This document shows, one piece after another, positions 8,801 to 20,800 of a stretch of DNA of 64,000 nucleotides. The stretch is from Sorex araneus (lineage: Eukaryota > Chordata > Mammalia > Eulipotyphla > Soricidae): assembly GCF_027595985.1 (NCBI RefSeq), contig NC_073313.1:105295052-105359051 (forward strand), given 5' to 3'. Position 1 is the stretch's first letter. Every line of letters begins with the position of its first letter. Below the pieces are notes generated by a model. It saw only the letters and a list, made by a program, of their open reading frames with translations, ran no database searches and was not told the DNA's origin. A program made the translations under genes and the position numbers.

Positions 8801-11800
8801 AGTTTAAAATTGGGTTTGTCTTTTTTCTCTTATGTTGAGTTTTTCAAGTTTTATATTTATGATACAAGTCCCTGTCAGACATGATATGTAGATATATTTT
8901 CCTAGTCTGTTCCTTATCTTTTCATTTTTTGGTTACACCCGGTGGTTCTTAGGGCTTACTCCTGGCTCTGTGCTCAGGGCTCACTCCTGGCATGGCTCAG
9001 AGGACCATATGGGATGCCAGAGATTGGCTGTGTGCAAGGCAAATGACTTACTTGCTGTACTATCGCTCCAGCCCTCTTTACATATTCGTGATGGTGTCTT
9101 TTGAAGTAAGAATTCTTTAATTGTGTTGAGGTCTAAGTTATCATGTTTTGGTGGGGGACTACATGGTAGTGCTCAGGGGAAAGTCTCAGATCAGTGCTCA
9201 GGAGGTGCTCTGATGGTGCTTAAGGGACCAAGCCGTGTTGGAGATTGAACCTGTATAGTTTCTATATGCCAAATAATGTGCTTCAGTCCTTGGAGTAATT
9301 TTCCTAACCCTCATTATGTTTTTCATTTTTGGACCATGTTTTGGGCATTGTATCTAAGAAATTGTTGCTTAACCCAAGATGTCAATAATTGCATTTGTTT
9401 TTGGCCCACTGACGGTGCTAAGGGCTTGCTCCTGGGTTTATGCTCAGGGATTATTCCTGTCATGCTCTTGGGACCATATGCACTTCTGGGTCAGGGTCAT
9501 CTGTGTTCAAAGCAAATATGTTAACCTCTGTGCTATTTCTCCAGGCCTTGAGTTAATTTTTTGTGTGGTTCAAGGTAAAGGTCTAAGTTCTGTAGTGTGT
9601 AGATAACCAACCAAATTGTCTAAGGATCATTTGCTGAATTCCTTCTCATTAACATTTTACACTGGCATTATATGTGTCACAACTCATAACCCAACATTTC
9701 TGTCAGTACTAGCTAAACTTCATATTTTATTCCAAATTTGCTAGTGTCTGTCTGGATGGTGCCCTATCCAGGACAGTGCATTACACAGTCTTTGTACTTT
9801 GATGACCTTAGTAAGGTCTGTGAGTTAATCAATTTTTTCTTGTTTTGTTTTGATTACCTTAATGATTTTGGGAGATTACTGTTTTTTCTTGCAGATAGCC
9901 CCTCACTTTGGGTTTGTTTGATGTGTTTCACTTGATTAGATTGGGGTTATGTTTTCTGGGGGAAAAGTCCTTAGGGAAGTGAAGTATGGTTTCTGTCTTA
10001 TACTATTGAGACTTGATAATATTTGAATTAGAATTAAAATGTTCACAACTATCATTGCTTGGAATAGAATTGTTTGATCCAGGCCAAAGCAAAAGTACAG
10101 CAGGTAGGACTTGCAAATGGTCAACCCATGTTCGATCCCAGGCACCACATATGGTTCTCTGAGCATGCCAGGAGTGATCCCTGAGTGCAGAGCCAGGAGT
10201 GAGCCCCGAGCACCAATAGGTGTGACCCCCAAATCAAACTAAACCAAACCAAACTAAAACGAAAAGAATTGTTTGATTCTTCTCTTAATATCTGCTTTTC
10301 AGCAGGCCACTGCATTGTAGATTAATCACTTAACTGAATGTTAAGTGAAAATGCTCCAGTTACCATTAAAAAATCTAAATTATTGGAATTTTCTTTTGCA
10401 TTGAATTGTGGGCCAGAAATTACTGAAGGAACTATACTTTGAACTTTGAATACATTTTTTCTATGTATTTGTGTGGGAATAGAAACCTTGTTTTAACTTT
10501 TTAGTAGTCAGTTTATTGATGTATAATTTATACACAGAAAATCTTATTCTCCTCAGGGGTGAAACTCAACTTGATTATATAAATACATACTGTTGTGTAA
10601 CTACCATCCATCACAATGCGTATAAAGCAAATTCTCATTATTTCCTAAAGCTTCCTTTCTCCTTTGTTGTTACTTATCTCTTCACACTCCTAGCTCTTGA
10701 CAGCTATTGACCTGGTTTCTTACTCTCTAGTTTTGTCCTTTTTAAGTGTACCGTGTAAAGATATTTATTAGTATATTTAGAGTTGGCAGTGTCATTGCCA
10801 AAATCTCTTTTTAAATCATGTACATCACCTGATAGAGAAACCTCATTCCATTTTCAGTCACTCTTTATTTTCACTCCCCACTACGAAGTAGTCACTAATT
10901 TTATTTCTCTGTGGGTTTTCAGTTTCTGAGCTTTTCATAGAAATAGAGTCATATAGTATGTCATCATTTGTATCTTGCTTATATCAGGCTAATATTTTCA
11001 AAGTTTATAAAATCTTAGCATAGATTGCTGTCTTGTTCTTTTTACAGATGAGTAATAATTCATTATGTAGCTGTTTTCTAAACTCATCAAGTGGGTTTCT
11101 TTCCACTTTTAATTCTTTTTATTGAATCACCATGAAATAAGCAGTTAAAAGCTGATCATGATTGGGTTTCAGTCATACAATGTTTCAACATCCATCCCTC
11201 CACCATTGTATGTGTCCCATCACCAATATCCCCAGTGGTTCCACTTTTTAGTTGTTAGGAATAATGCTTTATAAATGGTCATGTGAACATTTCTGTACAA
11301 AATTGCTTTCATTTCTCTTGATACACATCTGGGAGTGGAATTGCTGGTCCATATGATAACTACGTGTTTAATTTTGTGAGAAACTGCCAGACACTTTGCC
11401 AAAGTGGCTGCAGCATTTCTCTCTTCCCACCAACAATGTCTGAGGGTTCAAATGTCCACATCTCTATCAATACCTGTTAAAGTCTACGTTTGATTATAGT
11501 CATTCTAGTAATAGGTAGGAAGTATTAGCTTATTATAATTTTGTTACAATAAGCTAACATTATATTATTGTTAAGCTAATAAGCTAATTTTGTTGTTTTG
11601 AATGGTGATGGCATTGAAAGTATGTAAAACATCTTGAAACAACCTGTGCCTCAAGCAATGGGGCTTTTTTTGGCTTTTTGGGTCACACCTGGCAATGCTC
11701 AGGGGGTATTCCTAGCTCTACAGTCAGTAATTATACCTAGCAGTGCTTGGGGGACCATATGGGATGCTTGAAATTGAACCCACATCAGCTGCATGCAAGG

Positions 11801-14800
11801 CAAATGCCCTATCCACTCTGCTATTGCTCCAGCTCCTCAATCCAATGTTTGTTGAAAATGACTTTACTTCAATGTTGCATATGTGAGTGCTATTTTGCCT
11901 TGTGATTTTAGGTTGAATTAAGAAACATCAAATGTGCAGTAAAAGTTAGTATCTAGAATCTTTCAGTGTTTGATAATAATGATTAAGGGAGTTATCCTGG
12001 CAGTTCAAATGCAAAAGTAATTTCTACCTTTCTTACCTTAAGAAAACTGTGTAATGGGGACCTGAGGAGAGAGTTACTGGAGTTATGTGTGTGACCCAGA
12101 TTTGATTCCTAGAATTATGTGGTTTTCCAAAATACCAGATTTAGCCCTGTAACACCAGCCAAGAGCCAGTAAGTATTGCCCTGATAGCCCCCAGACACCA
12201 CCAGAGTGTCCCTGGTGGTCCTCTTTACCACAAGACTCATGTACACAGCATTCTCTGGCCCTAACATTGAACCACTGGCCTAACCGGTCAATTATATTTT
12301 GGTAGAACCCCTTCCAAAATAGAAAGTGAACTAAATTTGATATGTTTGTCATTGTTTGCTGGCAGGTACTTTTTATATACAATAGGTATTCAATACATAT
12401 TTGTGCAGTTGGTTACAGAGATTTACCAAGTATGTTGTATATTCACAGAGGATAGGAAATAGTAACACTTTATCATAATAGTGTATCAGGGAATTGGATT
12501 TGACTGCTAGAATCAGCTGGAAAAACAAGTTCAAGTTCCTCCCCAACCAAGTGACTTGTTTGGTTAATCTTTTGTAGCCAGTATGTTTTGTTTCATTTTT
12601 GTTTGTTATGAAATGATGGCTAACTTTCAGTTGCGAGTTCCTTAAGGTCTCAGATACCAAAGCTGATCCTTAACTTTTTCAAAACTGCAAGACAATTAGA
12701 TTATAAATGAGAAAAGGTCTCTCTCGGTCATTGACCCCAGGTTGTTGAGGAATAATGTAGCTGCCATTTGAGAGTCAGAGGGGCCCTCTTAAGGACTTAA
12801 TTTACTTGCTTGCTGCTCACATGGGTGAATTCTCCTTACTGCCTTTTCTTCTGGTCACCCAAGATACAGATCCTTCAATAAGCCTAGTTCAATTTCTAGA
12901 CATTTATAGATTATTATATCTGTCAGATTATCTCACTTCATCTTTTAAGAAAAACTCTATGAGATAGGTAATATTGTCTCTCAGTTTCCCATTTAAACAA
13001 AGACAGACACAGGGAAATGAAGTAACATGGTTGAGTTCAAACAATTTACTGTAAGTTGAAGCTAAAATTGAAATCCAGAATTATTTTATCCTAAAGTCCT
13101 AGCACTTAGCCCCCACAGTATACTGCTCAATATTGCTGAAGATGAAATCATGTGTAAATGAAAACCTCAGATAATGCAATGCTAATTCATGTCAAAGCTG
13201 TTTAGTTGTAACTCAACCTATTATTATGGGGAAATGATTTGCTTCTCATGAGCCACAGAAGCACTGTTTGTAGTTAATACTGACTATGCAGCATATATTG
13301 GTCTATTTTTGTATTTTGACTCATTGATCTACGTGTCTGTCTCTTTGTATTAACACATAATTTTAATTACTATAGTTCCATAATAAGTGTTGAAATTTAG
13401 CAATCCCACTTTATTGATTTTTTTCCAATATTGTTTCTTTTTCTTTCTCAATATATTTTAGAATAAACTTGCTCATATCTTAAACATTTGCAGTGATGCT
13501 GGTAAAAATTGTATTAATCTTGTATTTCAATTTGGGGAGAATTGACATCATTAATATATTGAGTATTCCAATCTATTTTTATTTATTTATATCTTCTTTG
13601 ATAGCTCAGCAATGTATCATTTTCAACATGATGCTGTTTTCAATATACCATAAAAGTAAATGCTTTTCTATAATTATAATAATTCTCTTTTGATGGATGG
13701 TGGTTGCTAATAGTGCACTTTAAATATTGGTTTAAACATAACATATTTTGTTTTCACATGTTGATTGCTAGTGTGTAGAAATGCAATTTAATTTTGTATG
13801 ATGATTTTTCCAATATACAATGTTGCTAACTTTGCTGATTAATTTATATATTTTTGGTAGCTTACTTGAGATCTTCTTTGGTGACCATCTTGTCATATGC
13901 AGTGGGGACGGTGGTATTTCTTATCACTCAATATTTCTTTTATTTATTTTTTCTTCCCTATAGTTCTTGTTAGTACTATGTTGAATTAGAGTGATAAGAG
14001 CAGAACTCTTGCCTCAATTGATCTTAGAGGTGGTATTCTTTTTAAATTGGTGTGATTTCACGACAGCTTCTACTGTTCTGAGAACTTTCATCTTCAATAA
14101 GTGCTGAATTTTGACAAAAATATTTTTTCTATTGATGTGAGCAATTTTTTCAATTGATGTGATTTTTCTTAGTCTATTAATATGATAGGCTACAATCATT
14201 ATTTTCAAATAGTGAACCAGCTTTCCCTCTCTGGAATTAGTCTATTTGGTCATGATGTAGACTATATCATACTATGATTCAATGACAAAAAATTAAAAAT
14301 AAAATAAATAAAAAATTACAAATCGTATTGTGGGATTTAGCACAGTGGGTAGGGTGTTTGCCTTGCATGTGGCTGACCCAGGTTCGATTCCTCAATCCCT
14401 CTCAGAGAGCCCAGCAAGCTACTGAGAGTATCTTGTCCGCATGGCAGAAACTGGCAAGCTACCATGGTGTATTCGATATGCCCAAAACAGTAACAACAAG
14501 TCTCACAATGGAGATATTACTGGTGCCCACTCCAGCAAATTGATGACAGTGACAGTGATACAGTGATTGTGGGATTTATCAATTTCATTTAAAATTTAAA
14601 TGTATTATCAAACATTGTACTATTTTTAAAATTTATGTAATTAAAAATAAAGCTCTTACTAAAAAGAAATCTGTTAACATATTGCTGGACTCTGCTAAAA
14701 TTTCTCAAGAATTTTTGTTATTCTTCATAACATGAGGCTGACACCCAAGGACAGTAGATATAAGGGCCAGGAGGATTGCCCCATAGCTGGAAGCCTGCTT

Positions 14801-17800
14801 CGTGAGCGGAGGGGAGAAGGCAGATGGAATAGAGATGGGATCACTAAAAATGATGGCTGGATAAATCAGGATTGGAGATATGTGCCGAAAGTAGATAATG
14901 GACCAAACATGATGACCTCTCAGTGTCTGTGTTGTGAGCCATAATTCCCCAAAGTAGAGCGAGAGTATGGGGAATATTGTCTGCCATGGAGGCAGGGGGA
15001 GGGTGGGAAAAGGGGGTATACCGGGGATATTGGTGGTGGGAAATGTGCACTGGTGGATGTATGGGTGTTTGATCATTGTGTGCTTGTAACCCAAACATGA
15101 AAGCTTGTAACTATCTCATGGTGATTTAATAAAATTTTGAAAAAAATAATTTTTGTTATTCTTGTTAAGGAATAATTGATAATTTTGATAAAATTGATAA
15201 TTTTGATAAAGTTGATAATTTTAAGCACAGTGTGGTAGAGTAGATCTTTAGAATTTTAAAATTTTGAATGACTGAAACTGTAATATATATATCCCATTTT
15301 TCTCTCTTCTGATTCTTTGGCAACTATCATTCTACTTTGTGTTTTTATGAGTTTGACTGCTTTTACTCAGTGATGCAGTGTATGATCTTCGGTGACGACC
15401 TTACTTCATTTTGCATAATGTATGCAAGTTTCATTATACTACATTAAAAGTTTTTCCCCTTTTTGGGAGGGGGTGGCATTGAGGTCACCTGGCAGTACTT
15501 AAGGCATACTCCTTGCTCTTTACTCACTGATCACACCTGACTGTGCCAGGAGACCATGTGCAGTTCAGGCACTCGAAAACAGCTAGGCCTCATGCAAGGA
15601 AAGTGTCTTACCCACTGAACTATGTCTCCAACAGGATTTTTCTTTTTTTTAACAAATTAAAAAATTTTACTTTTATAAAGTTGTTCACATAATTGATTAC
15701 GTTCAATATTTCAACACCAATCCCACTACCCTTACATCTTCCTTCCAAAATTATTTTGAAGTTTCCCACCGCCACTGAAGCCTGCCCCACAGGCAGATGC
15801 TAGATAATTTATTTTGTACTGCTTGTTGTGAATAGTACAAGATATCTGTAAGGGTCTATCTCACAGTGATTCAACCAAAAAACAAACAAAAAATAGTAGG
15901 AGATATTGCATGGCTGCAAAAGCGGCCATGGGTTCCTGGGATTGTAAAAAAAATAAATAATTGGGGTCAGGAGGCATCTCTGAGATTTATTTGTGAGTCT
16001 CTGGATCATGGTCATTACTTCACTTAAATGGCATCCCGAGGCAGTTGATGGGTGTGACAGCCAGTAACCCGGAAGGGTGGGGAGATGGGAAGGGATGGCC
16101 CAATCCCTACCCCTTGAGACCTGGCATTTTCAGTCACTGGTTCTGCATATATGGGTTTTTCAGCAAATTTAGTCTTTTGCGTGGGGGACCCAGGATGAGG
16201 CTGTGAAGATCAGCTGTGAGGGTGGTGGCGGTTGGCTTCTGGGGGTTTGATCTGGTGCAGGCGGAGAGAGAGAACACCTGCTCCCATCTGAGGTGCCCCA
16301 GTGAAATCAGCCTGGCACATGATCTGGAGCCATCCCTGCAGTGAGCTGCTTGGTTCTGAGATTTATTTTGAGTCCGGATTTTTCTTTTCATGGCAAGAAA
16401 TTATTTATTGTACACATTTAACAAATGTTCCTTTTTATTGGAGGGGGGACACATATTACAATGCTCAGGGGTTGCTCCTGACTCTACACTCAGGAAACAC
16501 TCCTGGATGTGCTCCAGCAACCATATGGGGTGCTGAGGATCAAATCCAGGTCTGGTGCATGCAAAGCAAGCACCAGTCCAGGTCTGCTGTGTGCAAGGCA
16601 AGCACCTTACCCTCTGTAATATTTCTCCTGTCCCAGCAAACTTTTCTTATTAACGCATTGGTGAGCATTTAACTAATTTTTTACATTATGAATAAATCAT
16701 TGGACTGGAGTGATAGCACAGCGGGTAGGGCATTTGCCTTGCATGAGGCCTAACTGGGTTCAATTCCTCCACCCCTCTCAGAGAGCCCGGCAAGCTACCG
16801 AGAGTATCCCGCCTGCACGGCAGAGCCTGGCAAGCTACTCATGGCTTCGATATGCCAAAAACAGTAACAAGTCTCACAATGGAGACGTAACTGGTGCCCA
16901 CTTGAGCAAATTGATGCAGTGCTACAGTGCTTCAGAATAAATTATTAATCATAACATAACAGCTGGCCCATTTGTTTATTCCCACCATAGTGCACAAAGA
17001 TTCCCATTTCTAGAGATACTCATCAATTCTTGTTATATATGTTTTTTATAAAAATGATGAGCATCCTAAATAATGTAAATGGTGCTTTATTGTGGTTTTG
17101 ATTTACATTTCCCTGATGATTTGTGAGGTTGAACATATTTTCTCATATTTATTGACCATTCCTTTGTCTTCCTTGGAAAAATGTCATGCAAGACATTTCC
17201 CACTTGAAAATAAAATTAGAGCCAAAGAGATAGTAGAGAAGGTAAAGCACTGACCTTGTGTGTGGCTGCAGTGGAGGAAACCCTGGTTTGAAGTCCTTGC
17301 ATCATACAGCATTTACATGATTTAAGCACTTCCAGGGGTCACTCCTGAGCATAGAGCCAGTAATAGCCCCTGAGTACCGCCAGCCAGCTGTCGCCCAATC
17401 CCCACCACCCCCACCCCCACAACCAAACGAAAAGTTGGGCAAGAGAAACAGCTCTGTGGACTGAGCACATGATTTGCACGGGTTCAGTTCCTGGCAACAT
17501 ATGGTCCCCCAAGCACTTCTGGGAGCAACCCTCAAGCACAGCGCCAGGGGTTTCCATGAGCACCATCAGTTGTTGACCCTAAACAAGCAAACAAACCCAA
17601 ATGAATTTTCCCTCCTGTTCGGTTGTAGGAGTTTCTTATATATTTTAGCATCTCCTCATTAACCAATATCAGGTTTGTAAATACTTTTTTTCTATTTAGT
17701 CTGCTGCCTTTCATTCTTTTGATGTTATTTTAAACGGAATTATTTTCTAAATTTCCTTTTTACATAGTTTATTATTAATTTATAGAAACACAACCAAATT

Positions 17801-20800
17801 TGTGTGTTGGTTTTGATACTATAAAGACTTAATCCTCAGACCTAGATATAGGTATTTACTTTGCCTGCAGCTATGGCTGTAACAATGGTTTAAATCCCAG
17901 CACTGTATGTGGTCAATCCAAGCACTAGTTGTGATCCCTGAATACATTTAGGCGTACTACAACCAAATAATTAATATTCAGAGTATATTTAAATTCTTGC
18001 ATCAGTTTCAACAATTTTTTTGAATCATTAGGGCTTTACACAGACAGCATGCCCCAAACAAACATAGCCAATTTGCCTTTTTCCACTCTGATTCAGATGC
18101 CTTTTATTTATTTTTCTCATCTAATAATAATTCCTCTAGGTAGGACATCTAGTATTATGTTGAATAGAATTGATAAGAGTGGATATCCTTGTCTTGTTTC
18201 TGATCACAAAGGAACTCTTTCAGTTTTCATCATCATCATTGAGGATGGTATTATCTTGAATATTTATTACATGAATTTTATTATATTGAGCACTGTAGCA
18301 CTATCATCCCATTGTTATTGATTTGCTCGAGCAGGTACCAGTAACATCTCCATTGTAAGACTTGTTACTGTTTTTGGTATATCGAATATGCCACAGGTAG
18401 CTTGCCAGGCTCTGCCGTGCAGGCAGGATACTCTTGGTAGCTTGCCAGACTCTCCAAGAGGGATGGAGGAATCGAACCCGTGCCAGCCACATGCAAGGCA
18501 AATGCCCTACCTGCTGTGCTATCACTCCCCACAACCAATATAATACTTTTAAAAAATTATTTATTAATTTTAATTAAAGAACTCTGAATAACAAAGTTAT
18601 TGATAGTTGAGTTTTAGGCATATAATATTTCAACACCAATCTCAACACCATTTTGAACTGACTTTTTTGTAAGTTTTGAGATATGGATCCAACTTTAATT
18701 TCTAACACAGTTATCTTGTTTCCCCAGTACCATGTGTTTACAAAGTCGTTTTACTCCTTTTCATGTTCTCAGATCCTTAAAATTCTCTCTCTCACTCTCT
18801 CTCTATATATGTATATATATGGAAGATTGTCATATATATGACAATGATTCTGACCCAATGATCAGAAATCCTGTATTTATTTCAATTCTATGCAGTTTTG
18901 ATGATTGTACCTTTATATACAGTTCCAAGTGAGATAATGAGATAGCTTCCAGTTTCTTATTTAACAGTATGACTTTAGCTATTCATGCTCTCTTCTGATT
19001 CTATAAAAAGAAAAGTTATCATTGACTTTTTTAGGTCCTTGAAGAACGTCATCAGAATTTGGATGGGAATTGCAATGAGTCTTTAAAATAGCATAGGTAG
19101 GATAAGAAATATTTTCCCATTCCCTAAGGTCTTCTATCTCTTTCTTAGGTGATTTAAAATTATCATCGTATAGATCTCCGACATATTTTGTTGTGTTGAT
19201 TCCTAGATACTAGATGTTTTGGGATACTATTCTAAATCATGTAGACTCCTTGATAACTTTCTCCTCAGATTAATTTTTTTATATATAAGAATGCGGCTGA
19301 TTTATGTGTTTTACTTTGTAGCTGCTACTTTGCTGTGTTGGTTTATTATTTCTAGGAGTTTTTTGTGGAGTCCTCTTATGTAGATCACATCATCTGCAAA
19401 TAGTGATAGTTTTTATTCTTTTCCAATTTCGATCCTTTTGATTTTTTTTGCATGAGTGCTATTAGCAGGATGGCTAATACTATGTCGAATAATAGTGAGG
19501 ACAGTTGACATTCTTTTTTTATTAAGCCACACAGTTGCAAAGTTGTTCATGATTGAGTTTCAATTATACAGTGTTCCAACACCCGTCCCTTCACCAGTGT
19601 ACATTTCCCACAACCAATGTCTCTAGTTTCCCTCCTTCCACCTCCAACCCCCAGTCTGCCTCTTTGGCAGGCGCTTTTCTTCTCTTTCTTTATCTTATTA
19701 TTTTATTTCTATTTCTCTCTCTCTCTCACCTCTTTTGTGCATTATGTTTTGCAATAAAAGTACTGAAAGACTACCATGTATATCCCTTTTCCTAATTCCA
19801 ACATTCAGTTCTTCTCCGGAGTGAGCATTTCCAACTATTGTTGTCATACAGGTCTCTTCACTATCCTGGTTACCCTCCACCCCACATACACTTGTGGCAG
19901 GCTACCAACCAATGACCAGTCCTCCTGGCCCTTGTTTTCCCAGGCCTTGGATATTAGCCTCATACTATTTTTTATATCCTAAAAATGAATGCAATCATTC
20001 TATGTCTGTCCCTCTCTTTCTGACTCATTTCACTTACCATGATACTCTCCATGTTTGTTAATTTATAAGCAAATCTCATGGCATTAGTTTTCCTAACAGC
20101 TGCATTGTATTCCATTGTATAGATATGGCATGGTTTCTTTTTCTAGTGGTCTGTTCTTGGGCACTCAGGTTGTTTCCAGATTTTGGCTATTGTGAATAGT
20201 GCTGCAGTAAGCATAGAAGTACAAATGGTATTTCTGCATTGTGCTTTTGGGCCTCCAAGATATATTCCCAGAAGTGGTATTGCTGGGTTAAATGGGAGAT
20301 CAATTTCTAGTTTTTTGAGGTATGTCCATATTGTTTTCCAACAGTACTGGACCAGTTTGTTCTTTGGGCTTCTTGAATCTGTACAGGTAACTCTCTCCAG
20401 AGTTCAGGAAAGTTCTAGGTTAATATTTCTTCCACTAGTCCTTCTTCCCCTTTCTCTTTTTCCTCTCCTGGCATTCCTATAATATGAAGTTTATTTCTTT
20501 TGCTATTACCTACCACAATTCTACGTTATCTTCTATTCATGTACTATTATTTTTCTTTTCTCAATTACTGGTTGTATTTTGTCTTCAGTATTACCAGTGT
20601 GTTTTCTCCACCAGTTGAATTCTGTTGCTGTGGTTTCTCCCTTACTTTTTTTTTTTTTTTGCTTTTTGGGTCACACCTGGCAATGCACAGGGGTTACTCC
20701 TGGCTCTACACTCAGGAATCACCCCTGGCGGTGCTCAGAGGACCATATGGGATGCTGGGAATCGAACCCGGGTCGGCCGCGTGCAAGGCAAACGCCTTAC

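Larger units (their letters stand above)
7010..9960 (-). repeat. Ancient L1 (3' half), fragmented by seven SINE insertions
   Basis: Pieces between the SINEs follow in order the reverse complement of an old mammalian L1 3' region: ACATAAAATTAACCCATTTT, CCAGAAACCATTAATCTATT, GGACATGTAGATTTTTCCAA, GATCATGAGCATATTTTCAT, CTTTTGAAGTAAGAATTC and the later part to about 9960. The order of the segments proves one original insertion. No open frame survives. Confidence 0.75.
16950..17780 (-). repeat. Ancient L1 3' region, split by two old SINEs
   Basis: TTGTGGTTTTGATTTACATT, TCCCTGATGATTTGTGAGGT and GTCTTCCTTGGAAAAATGTC precede the SINEs. TTCTTATATATTTTAGCATC, TCCTCATTAACCAATATCAG and TTTGATGTTATTTTAAA follow, in correct L1 order. 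Confidence 0.75.
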
